NCBI GenBank assembly: GCA_019218315.1
Contig: JAHUUI010000003.1
Coordinates: 330,443 to 394,442, forward strand
Length of the DNA stretch: 64,000 nucleotides
Origin: Cardiobacteriaceae bacterium TAE3-ERU3
GTDB taxonomy: Bacteria > Pseudomonadota > Gammaproteobacteria > Cardiobacteriales > Cardiobacteriaceae
Direction: 5' to 3'
The notes under the pieces were generated by a model, which saw only the letters and a list, made by a program, of their open reading frames with translations, was not told where the DNA came from and made no database searches. This document shows positions 15,906 to 25,601 of this stretch, in pieces (within the stretch, counting starts at the first letter, position 1; every line of letters starts with the position of its first letter). Both the position numbers and the translations under genes were made by a program.

Positions 15906-17315
15906 ATGACCCCGCAATCCATCATCGACCGCATCAAAGAAGAAGAAATCCGCTTTGTAGATATGCGCTTTACCGATACCAAAGGTAAAGAACAACACGT
16001 CACCATGCCCGCAGCTGGCGTTGACGAAGACTTCTTTGAAGAAGGCAAAATGTTCGATGGCTCATCTATTGCCGGCTGGAAAGGCATCAATGAGTCAGAC
16101 ATGATCCTGATGCCTGATCCTGAAACTGCGTTCATCGACCCGTTCAGTGAGCACAAAACACTTATCATTACTTGTGACATCATTGAGCCAGACACCCTGC
16201 AAGGCTACGTCCGCGACCCGCGTTCACTCGCTAAACGCGCTGAAGCTTACCTCAAGTCATCTGGTATTGCCGATACTGCCCTGTTTGGCCCTGAAAACGA
16301 ATTCTTTATCTTCGACGGCATCAAATATAAAACCAGCATCAACAAAACCAGCGTTGAAATCCTTTCCGAAGAAGGCTTCTGGAACAGCGACAGCGACTTT
16401 GGCGGTACCAATAAAGGCCACCGTCCTGGCCTCAAAGGTGGCTACTTCCCGGTTGCTCCTGTTGACTCACTCAACGACATCCGTGCAGATATGTGCCTCA
16501 TTCTTGAGCAAGTTGGCCAGACAGTTGAAGTGCACCACCACGAAGTTGCAACCGCAGGTCAGTGCGAAATCGGCGTCAAGTTCCACACCCTGACCCGCAA
16601 AGCGGACGAAGTCCAGCAGCTCAAGTATGTGATTCACAACGTTGCAGACGCTTACGGCAAGACCGCAACCTTTATGCCTAAGCCACTCGTTGGCGATAAC
16701 GGTTCAGGTATGCACGTACACATGTCTCTCGCTAAAGATGGTAAAAACCTCTTTTCAGGCGACGGTTACGGCGGTCTTTCAGAAATGGCGCTGTATTACA
16801 TTGGCGGCATCATCAAGCACGCCCGCGCGCTGAATGCGTTTACCAACCCGTCAATCAACAGCTACAAGCGCCTCGTTCCGCACTTTGAAGCGCCGGTCAT
16901 GCTTGCTTATTCTGCGCGTAACCGCTCGGCTTCAATCCGTATTCCATACATTTTCAACCCTAAAGGTCGCCGTATTGAAGTTCGCTTCCCGGATTCGACT
17001 GCAAACCCATACCTGTGCTTTGCCGCATTGCTAATGGCTGGTCTTGACGGCATTAAGAACAAGATCCACCCTGGTGACGCCATGGACAAAGACCTCTATG
17101 ACCTGCCACCAGAAGAAGCTGACAACATCCCACAAGTTGCCTTCTCACTTGAGCAAGCACTTGATGCACTTGAAGCAGATTGCGACTTCCTCAAAGCCGG
17201 CGATGTCTTCAGTGAAGATCTGCTCGAAGGCTATATTGCCCTCAAGCGTGAAGAAGTTGAGAAGCTGCGCCTGCAGGTTCACCCACTTGAGTTTGAAATG
17301 TACTACAGCTGCTAA
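15906..17315 (+). CDS. glnA: glutamine synthetase, type I
   Basis: 469 residues, standard GSI-beta length. N-terminal beta-grasp ([18 protein letters not shown]), [16 protein letters not shown] latch, catalytic [24 protein letters not shown] region, [16 protein letters not shown] and the adenylylation site Tyr in DLYDLPPEE near residue 399. Makes glutamine from glutamate, ammonia and ATP. Expression should be NtrC/sigma-54 dependent from the sites upstream; ntrB and ntrC follow downstream after a terminator and a small gene. Ribosome-binding AGGAGC at 15895-15900. Confidence 0.98.
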   Translation: MTPQSIIDRIKEEEIRFVDMRFTDTKGKEQHVTMPAAGVDEDFFEEGKMFDGSSIAGWKGINESDMILMPDPETAFIDPFSEHKTLIITCDIIEPDTLQGYVRDPRSLAKRAEAYLKSSGIADTALFGPENEFFIFDGIKYKTSINKTSVEILSEEGFWNSDSDFGGTNKGHRPGLKGGYFPVAPVDSLNDIRADMCLILEQVGQTVEVHHHEVATAGQCEIGVKFHTLTRKADEVQQLKYVIHNVADAYGKTATFMPKPLVGDNGSGMHVHMSLAKDGKNLFSGDGYGGLSEMALYYIGGIIKHARALNAFTNPSINSYKRLVPHFEAPVMLAYSARNRSASIRIPYIFNPKGRRIEVRFPDSTANPYLCFAALLMAGLDGIKNKIHPGDAMDKDLYDLPPEEADNIPQVAFSLEQALDALEADCDFLKAGDVFSEDLLEGYIALKREEVEKLRLQVHPLEFEMYYSC

Positions 17316-17336
17316 ACAGCAACGTGATGCACATAC

Positions 17337-17364
17337 AGGCAGCAGCACCCGCTGCTGCCTTTTT
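17337..17364 (+). terminator. glnA terminator
   Basis: Stem AGGCAGCAGC / GCTGCTGCCT with a 4-base loop followed by TTTTT, 22 bases past glnA. It would separate glnA from ntrBC expression except for read-through. Confidence 0.85.
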
Positions 17365-17400
17365 ATATAGTGCCAAACAAAGCAAGGAGCAACATCTGAG

Positions 17401-17729
17401 ATGAGGTTTTTATTTCTAATTTGCGCAGCAATTCTGATTTATTTTGGTTACCAAAAATATCAAGAGCATCAAACAGAGCAAGAGAATAAATCTTATATTC
17501 GCATGGGCGACAAACAGCATTTTTTCCGGCACAGCAATCATCTAAGCAGTCAAAACCGTCACACAATCAACCCTCCACTACAGCAAAATACAAATGCGAT
17601 GGCCGACAACATTGCTCACAAATGCGTTCATGTGATGAAGCGAAATATTTTATTCGCCATTGCCCCAATACAAAAATGGATGGTGATGGTGATGGCATTC
17701 CTTGTGAAAGACAATTGTGTGGGCATTAA
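17401..17729 (+). pseudogene. Excalibur calcium-binding domain protein, frame broken at a T6 run (mutation or -1 frameshift)
   Basis: Frame 1 from ATG 17401 encodes a membrane anchor (MRFLFLICAAILIYFGY) and a short stalk to residue 42. After the T6 run at 17520-17525 the true domain continues in the -1 frame: KYKCDGRQHCSQM, RSCDEAKYFIRHC, DGDGDGIPCE, QLCGH, stop at 17727-17729. This is a canonical Excalibur domain with its DxDxDG calcium loop and four or more cysteines. Joined product would be 109 residues. Staying in frame 1 gives 124 unrelated residues overlapping ntrB. The junction CAT-TTT-TTC is a classical -1 slippery heptamer, so either a one-base deletion or programmed slippage explains it. 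Confidence 0.8.
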
Positions 17730-17755
17730 CCCAATGATGTTAGCTAATAAGTCAC

Positions 17756-18784
17756 ATGTCCATCGAACTCACTGACCATCTCACCACCGCCATCATCGTC
17801 ACCGATGTTCAGGCACGAATTGACAGCCTAAACCCAGCGGCGGAAGACCTCGTTCAGCGCAGTGGTAATGCCTGTTATCAGCATCCACTAGACGAACTCA
17901 TCTATCACCCCGACGGCTGGCGAACACTGCTCGAGCTTGCTGCATATGAACAGCGCAGTATCGTTGCACGCAATATTGCCATTGACGTCAGCAATACCCG
18001 CCAGCGTCACCATGCAGATATTGCAGTCAAACAAATCAACACCAACCAATACCTGATTGAACTCCACACATTCACCCGTGCACACAGCATCATGCACAGT
18101 CAAGCTCTACAACACCAAGCTGAGCACAACCGCCTCCTGATCCGCAATCTTGCTCATGAAATCCGCAACCCACTCGCGGGCATTAAAGGAGCCGCACAAC
18201 GCGTCCGAGATTTGGTAGATGAACGCGCCACCCGCTATCTAGACATCATCATCACCCAAAGCGAACGACTAAACCAATTATTAAAAACCATGACCGGAGA
18301 AGGCAAACCAGAGCTGCGTCCGGATAATATCCATCGCACCATCGAGCAAGCCATTGCCGTATTTACCAGTGCACCTGAAAACACAAACATCACTATTCGT
18401 CGTACCTACGACCCCAGCATTCCCGATATTCCACTGGACGATAATCAAATCCAGCAAGTCATACTCAATTTGCTCAGCAATGCCACAAAAGCCAGTGATT
18501 ACCACGGCGACATTACCATCCAAAGTGAAATTGTTCACCAATACACCATTGGTAATATCCGCCACCGCCAAGTCGTCGCCATCCGCATCAGCGATCACGG
18601 CTGCGGCATCCCCGAAGCACTACACACTGCAATTTTCCAGCCCATGATCAGCCACTTCCACCAAGGCAGCGGACTCGGGCTTGCGATCGTGCAAAATATC
18701 ATTCACCAGCATCATGGCGCCGTTGAGCTCGACAGCGAACCTGGCCACACAACCCTATCCATCATCCTGCCGACCACATCATGA
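17756..18784 (+). CDS. glnL: nitrogen regulation sensor histidine kinase NtrB
   Basis: 342 residues, cytoplasmic. PAS-like sensor domain (about 1-110) starting with TDHLTTAIIVTD and the typical LNPAAEDL; HisKA with phospho-acceptor His134 in NLAHEIRNPLAGIKGAAQ; HATPase_c with N-box NLLSNATKA, DHGCGIP and GSGLGLAI boxes. It phosphorylates or dephosphorylates NtrC depending on PII and nitrogen status. Stop overlaps the ntrC start by 4 bases (ATGA). The start codon has only a weak ribosome-binding site. Confidence 0.95.
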   Translation: MSIELTDHLTTAIIVTDVQARIDSLNPAAEDLVQRSGNACYQHPLDELIYHPDGWRTLLELAAYEQRSIVARNIAIDVSNTRQRHHADIAVKQINTNQYLIELHTFTRAHSIMHSQALQHQAEHNRLLIRNLAHEIRNPLAGIKGAAQRVRDLVDERATRYLDIIITQSERLNQLLKTMTGEGKPELRPDNIHRTIEQAIAVFTSAPENTNITIRRTYDPSIPDIPLDDNQIQQVILNLLSNATKASDYHGDITIQSEIVHQYTIGNIRHRQVVAIRISDHGCGIPEALHTAIFQPMISHFHQGSGLGLAIVQNIIHQHHGAVELDSEPGHTTLSIILPTTS

Positions 18785-20226
18785 ACACACACAACTCTGC
18801 CATTATTTGGGTCATTGACGACGACGACGCCATCCGCTTTATCATTGAAGACAGCCTGCAAGCCTGGGGCTATCAAACCCGCTGCTGGTCTAATGCACTT
18901 GAAGCACTTGATGCCATCGCACAAAGCCACCGCGCCCCTGACCTCGTCATCAGTGACGTACGTATGCCCGGTCTCAGCGGGCTTGAATTACTCGAACACA
19001 GCCACCGCCGCTATCCCGACCTACCCTTTATCATCACCACTGCCTATTCAGACCTCGACATCACCGTCAATGCCTACGAACAAGGCGCTTTTGACTACCT
19101 CCCCAAGCCCTTTGATTTGGATCAGCTCAAGCATCTCACTGAACAAGCCTTGCGCCCTAAAGCACGGCAAATCAAAACTCCATCACAAACCACAAAAAAC
19201 AACAACCGCGACATCATTGGCAATAGCCCTGCGATGCAGCCGCTGTTCCGTGCGATTGGGCGCTTGGCAAAAACCACCGTCAATGTCCTCATCAGCGGCG
19301 AAACCGGCACCGGTAAAGAACTGATCGCGCGTGCTTTACACAAACACAGCCCCGTTGCCGATGGCCCATTTATCGCACTAAACATGGCGGCCATTCCGCC
19401 CGAACTTGCTGAAGCAGAACTCTTTGGGCATGAAAAAGGTGCATTTACCGGCGCAACCAGTACCCGCGCTGGGCGCTTCGCACAAGCCGAAGGTGGCACA
19501 CTCTTCCTCGATGAAATTGGCGACATGCCTCTTCCACTACAGGCCAAGCTACTGCGTGCGCTAGCTGAAGGTAGCTACTACAGCATTGGCGGGCAGACAC
19601 TCAAAACCGCCAACGTACGCATCATCGCAGCAAGTCATAAAAACCTTGCCGAACAAGCCGAACTAGGGCGTTTTCGTGCCGATTTATACCACCGCCTGAA
19701 CGTTATCCACCTGCACCTACCTGCGCTACGTGATCGCCGTGAAGACATCCCCGCACTGATTGACTATCACCTCAGCCAGGCGGCCAAACAACACAATCTA
19801 CCGCGTAAAAAAATAGACCCCGCCGCACTGCACCAGCTGCAACAGCGCCCATGGCTCGGCAATATTCGTGAACTCGAAAACCTCTGCCATCAGCTCACCA
19901 TTCTCAGCGCTGGCGACACCATCACCCTCCATGATTTACCAGATGACAACCATAGCAGCAGTAATCTAATCAAGCAGCCGGAAGCACATACAGAAACTGA
20001 GCACCAAGATTGGCAAGCCGCGCTCAACCAAGCAGCACGACACGCCCTAAACCATCATGCAGGCCACGCCTACCAGAAATTACTCGACCAATTTGATCAA
20101 ACCCTCATTGATGCAGCCCTGATCCAAACAGACCACCACATCAGCCACGCAGCAGCACTACTCGGGATCGGGCGTAACACCCTCACACGTAAACGTACGC
20201 AAAAAAAATCACAGGCAGATGAATAA
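18781..20226 (+). CDS. glnG: nitrogen regulation response regulator NtrC
   Basis: 481 residues with the three NtrC domains: receiver (WVIDDDDAIRF acidic pocket; phospho-acceptor Asp59 in VISDVRMPG), sigma-54-interacting AAA+ (Walker A GETGTGKE 173-180; GAFTGA 220-225; Walker B LFLDEIG), and a C-terminal Fis-type HTH (HISHAAALLGIGRNTLTRK). Phosphorylated NtrC activates sigma-54 promoters; the site at 15740-15756 in front of glnA is a likely target, making this an autoregulated glnA-ntrBC locus. Confidence 0.97.
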   Translation: MNTHNSAIIWVIDDDDAIRFIIEDSLQAWGYQTRCWSNALEALDAIAQSHRAPDLVISDVRMPGLSGLELLEHSHRRYPDLPFIITTAYSDLDITVNAYEQGAFDYLPKPFDLDQLKHLTEQALRPKARQIKTPSQTTKNNNRDIIGNSPAMQPLFRAIGRLAKTTVNVLISGETGTGKELIARALHKHSPVADGPFIALNMAAIPPELAEAELFGHEKGAFTGATSTRAGRFAQAEGGTLFLDEIGDMPLPLQAKLLRALAEGSYYSIGGQTLKTANVRIIAASHKNLAEQAELGRFRADLYHRLNVIHLHLPALRDRREDIPALIDYHLSQAAKQHNLPRKKIDPAALHQLQQRPWLGNIRELENLCHQLTILSAGDTITLHDLPDDNHSSSNLIKQPEAHTETEHQDWQAALNQAARHALNHHAGHAYQKLLDQFDQTLIDAALIQTDHHISHAAALLGIGRNTLTRKRTQKKSQADE

Positions 20227-20839
20227 ATCATTTATATTCAATTAAATTTATACACAAATTCAGCTGACCAAATCTCCATGCAATCTGTGGATATCAATAG
20301 CTGTATTCGTGACAAATATTGCAAAACTATCAATAAAATAATATATTTTAAATGAAAAAACAATTAGTTATATTATAAAAATCACATCCTTTACAATTAT
20401 AAATTTAGCAATTTCTTAGTCAACATAAGTTAAATAAATATCTGCTCACCAAATCTAATAATCTTAGCTATTTAATAACTCATAAGCATAAATTAAACAA
20501 CATATTATTCAGCTATAGTTTACTCACAAAAAGATTTAGTAACAAAAAAACATTATTATATTGACAATCTATGTTAATTAGATGTATTGTAATAAGCAGA
20601 AGCAAATGGTTAACAGTGAATCTTAAACAGAACACTATAATAATTTGCTCCTAAGACACGGAGTACCAATTGGACAAGGATGTCCTTTTGTTACTTAACA
20701 AACACAATCATTTAGTGATTTTAGCCCAGAAAACATATAGTTAAATAACTGCTATAACTAAATATTTTGATCCCACTGAAACTCGTGATCTCTATGATCC
20801 TGATAATGTGATGTAGTTCATACGAGCCTAACCCCCAAT
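20227..20839. other. AT-rich gene-free stretch after ntrC
   Basis: About 610 bases, strikingly A/T rich compared with both neighbours. No open frame has a ribosome-binding site or coding-like composition. A 61-codon minus frame at 20721-20906 overlaps the peroxiredoxin terminator and is not credible. No tRNA or known small RNA recognised. A GGAC/GTCC mini-hairpin followed by TTTTG lies near 20672-20690. Confidence 0.5.
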
Positions 20840-20869
20840 AAAAAAGCAGGTCATATGACCTGCTTTTTT
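20840..20869. terminator. peroxiredoxin terminator
   Basis: Palindromic stem AAAAAAGCAGGTCA / TGACCTGCTTTTTT, 15 bases beyond the peroxiredoxin stop on the minus strand; works in both directions. Confidence 0.85.
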
Positions 20870-20883
20870 CGTCTGTTGAAAAC

Positions 20884-21420
20884 TTATTTTGACTGCAAGT
20901 AATCAATCATTGTATTGACGTCGCTGCACTCAAATGGGTCAGTTTCGCAGTTATCACTGAAGCCATCTTCACAGAAAACCTGCTTGACCACGCCATCTTC
21001 GACGTACATTGAATAACGCCAGCTGCGCTCACCAAAGCCGAGGTTTTCTTTCTTGACCAGCATACCCATGCCACGAGTGAAGTCGCCATTGCCATCTGGC
21101 AGCATTTTGACTTTCTCAACGCCCTGATGCTTAGCCCACTGGAACATGGTGAATGCATCATTGACGCTCAAGCAATACACCTCATCGACGCCTAAATCTT
21201 TAAGCTTGTCGTAATTTTGCTCAAAGCCAGGTAAGTGAGTGCTAGAGCAAGTCGGGGTGAATGCGCCCGGCAATGCAAAGACAACGACCTTGCGACCATC
21301 AAAGATTTCATTGCTTTTAACATCCTGCCAACGGAACGGATTTTCACCTTCAACACTTTCATCGCGTACACGCGTCTTAAAAATCATTTCAGGTACTTTT
21401 TTGCCAATCATATCGCTCAT
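20884..21420 (-). CDS. peroxiredoxin, Prx5 type
   Basis: 178 residues, thioredoxin-fold peroxidase. Peroxidatic Cys58 in PGAFTPTCSSTHLPG; conserved Arg in ERSWRYSMYV. The sequence matches the peroxiredoxin half of the Prx5-glutaredoxin hybrids of gammaproteobacteria but stops where the glutaredoxin domain would begin, so reduction must come from separate glutaredoxin or thioredoxin. Two extra cysteines (CEDGF, NCETDPFEC) near the C-terminus could be resolving residues. Reduces H2O2 and organic peroxides in the cytoplasm. ATG 21420 with AAGGAG. Confidence 0.92.
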   Translation of the reverse strand: MSDMIGKKVPEMIFKTRVRDESVEGENPFRWQDVKSNEIFDGRKVVVFALPGAFTPTCSSTHLPGFEQNYDKLKDLGVDEVYCLSVNDAFTMFQWAKHQGVEKVKMLPDGNGDFTRGMGMLVKKENLGFGERSWRYSMYVEDGVVKQVFCEDGFSDNCETDPFECSDVNTMIDYLQSK

Positions 21421-21637
21421 GACGAACTCCTTTGTTAAGTAAAATGCGCCATCATTATAAGCAAAACTTACTACTGTTCAATAACATTCAATAAAAATGA
21501 TGACATACCAATACATTAATTTAAATCGTTCAATCGAGCTGTATTTTCCTTATATAAGAGTTTGAATGATCTAAAAATATGTCTATACTACTTCTCCCGA
21601 CACCTGCTCTCCAGCCCTAATTTCTGTCAGTAAAATT

Positions 21638-22558
21638 ATGTCTACCCTATTCACGCTCATGCCAATCGTTGTCGCTATTTTATGCGGCTTTATGATCGCC
21701 CGATTTATTCCGGACAATTGGCAACAGTGGATGGTCAGTATTATTGGACCATTGGTCTGGGTATTGTTATTTTTGATTGGTGCTGATTTTGGTGATTTGT
21801 TGGTATCAGCCGAAGCACTCGGTAAAGCATTGCATACAGCACTCTACTTCACCATATTCAGTACCCTGATTCCTGCTGCGATCATTGCATGGATTTATGA
21901 CCACCACATGGTCAGCAAAAGAAACATCAAGCCCCGCCAAGACGTCTCTCCGACCAGCCTGTGGAAGCCATTGCGCTCTTGCCTGGTTGCCTTATCCATG
22001 GTTGCGCTCGGTGCAGCCATGCATTTACTCACCACCTATACCTTGCACATTCATTTGCCATTGCCATCCGTCAACAGCATATTGATTGTGATGGTCTTTC
22101 TCGCCGGCATTGACCTCTACCGCCTTGAGCTAAAACGCACCCATTTCGCACCACGCATCTTTATTCTTCCCTTTATGATCATTGCGCTTGGTCTCGCGGG
22201 TAGTCAAATTGCTGCTTATATCACCGGTATGGAATGGCATAACGCCATGGCACTGGTCAGCGGCTTTGGCTGGTTTACCTTATCAAGCGTCATGGTCGGT
22301 GATGCACTCGGCGCCTATTACGGCACCACCGCATTGCTGATTGACCTAACCCGTGAATTACTCGGCATCATCGTGCTCTATTTGATCGGCATCCGCTACG
22401 GCTATATGGCAATGAGCATATCCGGAGCAGGTACGATGGATACCGTCTTACCGATCATCAAAACCAATTGCGGTACCGATAAAGTGCCGCAAGCACTGGT
22501 CAGCGGCATTACCTTGAGCCTGCTTGCACCACTCCTGATTGGATTGTTCCTGATCTAA
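21638..22558 (+). CDS. lysO: lysine exporter LysO family protein
   Basis: 306 residues with about 8 hydrophobic segments. It matches the LysO/YbjE family: N-terminal half with FMIARFIP and IGADFGDLL, C-terminal half with GFGWFTLSSVMVGDALGAYYGTTALLIDL and SGAGTMDTVLPIIKTN, the conserved transport motifs. Inner-membrane exporter of lysine and thialysine in E. coli. Convergent with tcdA: the two stops are one base apart, with no terminator between. Confidence 0.9.
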   Translation: MSTLFTLMPIVVAILCGFMIARFIPDNWQQWMVSIIGPLVWVLLFLIGADFGDLLVSAEALGKALHTALYFTIFSTLIPAAIIAWIYDHHMVSKRNIKPRQDVSPTSLWKPLRSCLVALSMVALGAAMHLLTTYTLHIHLPLPSVNSILIVMVFLAGIDLYRLELKRTHFAPRIFILPFMIIALGLAGSQIAAYITGMEWHNAMALVSGFGWFTLSSVMVGDALGAYYGTTALLIDLTRELLGIIVLYLIGIRYGYMAMSISGAGTMDTVLPIIKTNCGTDKVPQALVSGITLSLLAPLLIGLFLI

Positions 22559-22559
22559 T

Positions 22560-23306
22560 TCAAGATGCTAGGCCGTCTTCCTCAACCAGGCTGCGGATAA
22601 TATGCCCTGCAATCATCATCCCGAATAGCGCCGGCAAGTAGGAAATCGTGCCGTTTACCGCACGGGCACGACCCGGTTCCGCGCCTTCGATCGGCTGATG
22701 CGGTAAAGGCTGACGGCGTGGCTCGTCAGAAAACACCACCGGATAGCGCAGATTACCGCCAAGGTTTTTCAGCGATTTGCGCAGCTCGCGTGCCAATGGG
22801 CAACCGCTGGTCTGATTCAACGTTTTTATTTTCACCTTGGTCACATCAAGGCGGTTACCCGCACCCATCGCCGACATCACTGCAATACCGCGCTGCTGTG
22901 CGGCGTGAATCAATGCCGCCTTGCACGCAATCGAATCAATACAATCGGCGAGAAAATCAATCTTGCCGAGCGGCTCAAGCAGTGCATCAGCACCATCAGG
23001 GCGCAAAAACTGCTGTACCACGACCAGATCAAGATCAGGATTAATATCGCGCAGGCGCGCCGCCATGATGTCCGTTTTGCGTTCGCCAATCGTCGAATGC
23101 AGCGCCAGTAACTGGCGATTGAGGTTGGACGGCGACACCACATCGTGGTCAAGAATAATCAAGCGGCCAATACCTGCACGGGCAATTGCTTCTGCGCAGT
23201 AACCGCCAACCCCGCCGAGTCCGGCAATCATCACGGTTTTGTCGCGCAATGCGGCTGTGGCTTCAGTGCCTAATAAAATTTCGGTGCGGGCTTGGGCTGT
23301 GGGCAT
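22560..23306 (-). CDS. tcdA: tRNA threonylcarbamoyladenosine dehydratase
   Basis: 248 residues, E1-like ThiF-fold enzyme. ATP-binding GLGGVGGYCAEAIARAGIG, NLNRQ and the DCIDSIACKAALI adenylation region are those of TcdA (CsdL), which cyclises t6A37 to ct6A in ANN-decoding tRNAs. C-terminal region (PLPHQPIEGAEPGRAR, NGTISYLPALFGMMIA) supports TcdA over ThiF or MoeB. No zinc-binding CxxC pairs, which also excludes ThiF. Followed by the tatD-type gene upstream on the same strand. Confidence 0.92.
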   Translation of the reverse strand: MPTAQARTEILLGTEATAALRDKTVMIAGLGGVGGYCAEAIARAGIGRLIILDHDVVSPSNLNRQLLALHSTIGERKTDIMAARLRDINPDLDLVVVQQFLRPDGADALLEPLGKIDFLADCIDSIACKAALIHAAQQRGIAVMSAMGAGNRLDVTKVKIKTLNQTSGCPLARELRKSLKNLGGNLRYPVVFSDEPRRQPLPHQPIEGAEPGRARAVNGTISYLPALFGMMIAGHIIRSLVEEDGLAS

Positions 23307-23324
23307 GGTGTTACTCTTTAATGG

Positions 23325-24116
23325 TTAATTGATAGGGCTAAATATTCTTGAATAATCGGCTACAGGGCAAAAAAAACGTCGCGCGTTGTCACTGGTTTGT
23401 GCAGCGACCTCATCACGCGATAAAGCGCGCAATTCTGCCACAACACGCGCCACTTCGCCAACGCGCGCCGGTTCGTTGCGCTCGCCCTGATACCCGCAAA
23501 GCGGCTGATCAGGCGCATCGGTTTCCAGCAGCACGCGCGAAAAATCCATAGATGACACTTGCCGCCGCAAGCGCTGCGCACGCTCATACGTCACCGTACC
23601 ACCCACGCCAATATAGCCGCCGAGATCGAGCAATTGCGCCAACTGCTGATCCGAGCCACTGAACGCATGGACGACAAAGCGCACATCAGGATACGTTTTT
23701 AACGTTTGTAATACCTGCTCTAGCGCACGGTGCGCATGCAAAATAATTGGCAAATCCAATGATTCTGCCAGCTCAAGCTGCGCCGTAAAATAGCGCTGCT
23801 GTAGTTTACGATCTGCATCAATGGCAAAATCCAGCCCTGCTTCACCCACTGCTACCGCGTCGTGATGATCCAGCCAGTCAGCGAGTACATCAATATCCTC
23901 TACTGCATGCTGATCGAGAAAATAAGGATGCAAACCATACGCTGCATGGCAACCCGCCACATCCCCGCATAATCTCGCCACATCGGCCCAACTCGCGCGC
24001 GACACCGCAGGCACAACAATCTGCGCCACACCCGCTTCACGCGCTCGCTTCAGTACTGCATCGCGATCGGGATCAAACTCGGCAAAGTCCAGATGGCAAT
24101 GGCTGTCGATTAACAT
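23325..24116 (-). CDS. TatD-family metal-dependent hydrolase
   Basis: 263 residues from ATG 24116 (MLIDSHCHLDF); the frame extends 19 codons upstream but the metal-binding HCHLD must be N-terminal. Ligands: His-x-His in DSHCHLD, Glu in VGEAGLDF, HAH (ILHAHRA), HAFSG, and the Asp in ETDAPDQP. TIM-barrel deoxyribonuclease/hydrolase family; E. coli relatives are TatD, YcfH and YjjV, and this one resembles the YjjV branch. Substrate probably DNA 3' ends or D-aminoacyl-tRNA; not assigned. Ends 18 bases before tcdA starts, so the two are likely co-transcribed. Confidence 0.88.
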   Translation of the reverse strand: MLIDSHCHLDFAEFDPDRDAVLKRAREAGVAQIVVPAVSRASWADVARLCGDVAGCHAAYGLHPYFLDQHAVEDIDVLADWLDHHDAVAVGEAGLDFAIDADRKLQQRYFTAQLELAESLDLPIILHAHRALEQVLQTLKTYPDVRFVVHAFSGSDQQLAQLLDLGGYIGVGGTVTYERAQRLRRQVSSMDFSRVLLETDAPDQPLCGYQGERNEPARVGEVARVVAELRALSRDEVAAQTSDNARRFFCPVADYSRIFSPIN

Positions 24117-24296
24117 ATCAAGCAACTCTGTAAACAAAAGATGCAGTGTACCTTTTGCGCATGAAACACCCAATAACCAAGCGGTAACTCGAATATCTAA
24201 CTACACTAGTTTAAATTTCATACAAGGCTTATTGCCGTAGCCAATACTTCTAGCACAGCAAGATACGGCAACACCCTATAAAGTTTAGAAAGTGTG

Positions 24297-25601
24297 TCAA
24301 TCCAATGGCTGCTGCCCTTTTGGAGAGATAAAATATCCAATGGCCGACATCACGACGAAAGGCATGATCCACCCCAGCCCTAGCTCAGCCAATGGCAGCT
24401 TATCGAGTAATGATTGCCACGGTAAAGTAATAGACAAGCTTGAGAGCAGGTCTTGAAAAGCCATCAATACCGTGACACCGACACCCAGTGTATACGTCCA
24501 ACGGCGGTATCTGATCCATGGATGCAGCATTGAAAGCACAACCAAAGCAATGCTAATAGGGTATAAAAAGACCAGAATCGGAATGGCTATTGCCAGAATA
24601 CGTTGTAAACCCAAATTTGAAAAAATTGCACCGGTAACGGTAAAGAGCAACACATAATAAGCGTAATCAATTTTTGCATAAAGACGCTTGGCAAAGCTCG
24701 CACATGCATTGATCAGGCCGATGCAAGTCGTCAAACAGGCCAGCATAACGATAATTCCAAACACCACGTGCCCCGCTTCTCCCATTAGTTGGGCTGACAC
24801 GGCTGAGAGCAAGTCTGCACCATTGGCATAACCCGCTGTCTCAGGCACCGTCAGCCCGATCCATGCCAAGCAGAAATAGATGATACCGAGACACAGTGCC
24901 GCAACGCATGATGCCTGCACCATGATTGCCACACTATTTGCCCCCTTGCCTTCACGAGCGATCACGGCATTTGCCAACACGGAACCAAAAGCCAGTGCGG
25001 CCAAGGCATCCATGGTGAAATATCCTTCGATAATGCCAGCGGTGAAAGGATTTTCCGCAAATTTTGCTGTCGGCTCATGCCCCGATGGTGCTAGCGACAT
25101 AAACGCCAATACACACAGCAAAGCAATGCTGAGCAACAACAAAGGAGTCAGCATTTTACCAATCAGCTCAACCAAATAACCCGAATGAAGTGCAGCAAAA
25201 TAGCAAACCGCAAAAAAGACGACTACATAAACAACCAGCCCAATAGAATCAGGCAGATCGGTCAAATGTTTGAAGCCTATTTCATAACCCACATTGGATG
25301 CTCGCGGAATGCCATACATTGCCCCGATAGATAAATAAATCAGGATCGCAAATGGCAAAGCAAATATAGGATGCACGCGTCTGCCAACCCCCATCAGTCC
25401 GTCAGGTGAGCGCACAATGACAATAACCGTCATCATCGGCAAAGCAATTGCGGTCAAAATAAATCCGGTTACGGCCTGGGGGAACAGGGTTCCTGAATCC
25501 ATGCCCAACATTGGCGGGAAAATCAGGTTTCCGGCACCAAAGAAGAATGAAAGCAGCATAAATCCATAAAAAACTGGCTGGATATGACGAGAGGTATTCA
25601 T
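24297..25601 (-). CDS. brnQ: branched-chain amino acid transport carrier
   Basis: 434 residues, 12 membrane segments, LIVCS-family sodium or proton symporter for Leu, Ile and Val. N-terminal FYGFMLLSFFFGAGNLIFPP and YFTMDALAALAFGSVLANAV are BrnQ hallmarks. Inner membrane. Lone gene with an AT-rich 580-base stretch upstream. Start at ATG 25601, about 20 codons before the first helix pair. Confidence 0.93.
   Translation of the reverse strand: MNTSRHIQPVFYGFMLLSFFFGAGNLIFPPMLGMDSGTLFPQAVTGFILTAIALPMMTVIVIVRSPDGLMGVGRRVHPIFALPFAILIYLSIGAMYGIPRASNVGYEIGFKHLTDLPDSIGLVVYVVVFFAVCYFAALHSGYLVELIGKMLTPLLLLSIALLCVLAFMSLAPSGHEPTAKFAENPFTAGIIEGYFTMDALAALAFGSVLANAVIAREGKGANSVAIMVQASCVAALCLGIIYFCLAWIGLTVPETAGYANGADLLSAVSAQLMGEAGHVVFGIIVMLACLTTCIGLINACASFAKRLYAKIDYAYYVLLFTVTGAIFSNLGLQRILAIAIPILVFLYPISIALVVLSMLHPWIRYRRWTYTLGVGVTVLMAFQDLLSSLSITLPWQSLLDKLPLAELGLGWIMPFVVMSAIGYFISPKGQQPLD

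Noticed and set aside
17401-17775. 124-residue plus-strand protein as a simple hypothetical gene
   Set aside because: Its C-terminal two thirds are an out-of-frame reading of an intact Excalibur domain and overlap ntrB.
20807-20822. CRP-like site TGTGA-N6-TCATA
   Set aside because: Good match by eye but placed between a terminator and no downstream gene on either strand within useful distance.
20721-20906. 61-codon minus frame past the peroxiredoxin gene
   Set aside because: Spans the terminator hairpin, overlaps the end of the peroxiredoxin gene, and has no ribosome-binding site.
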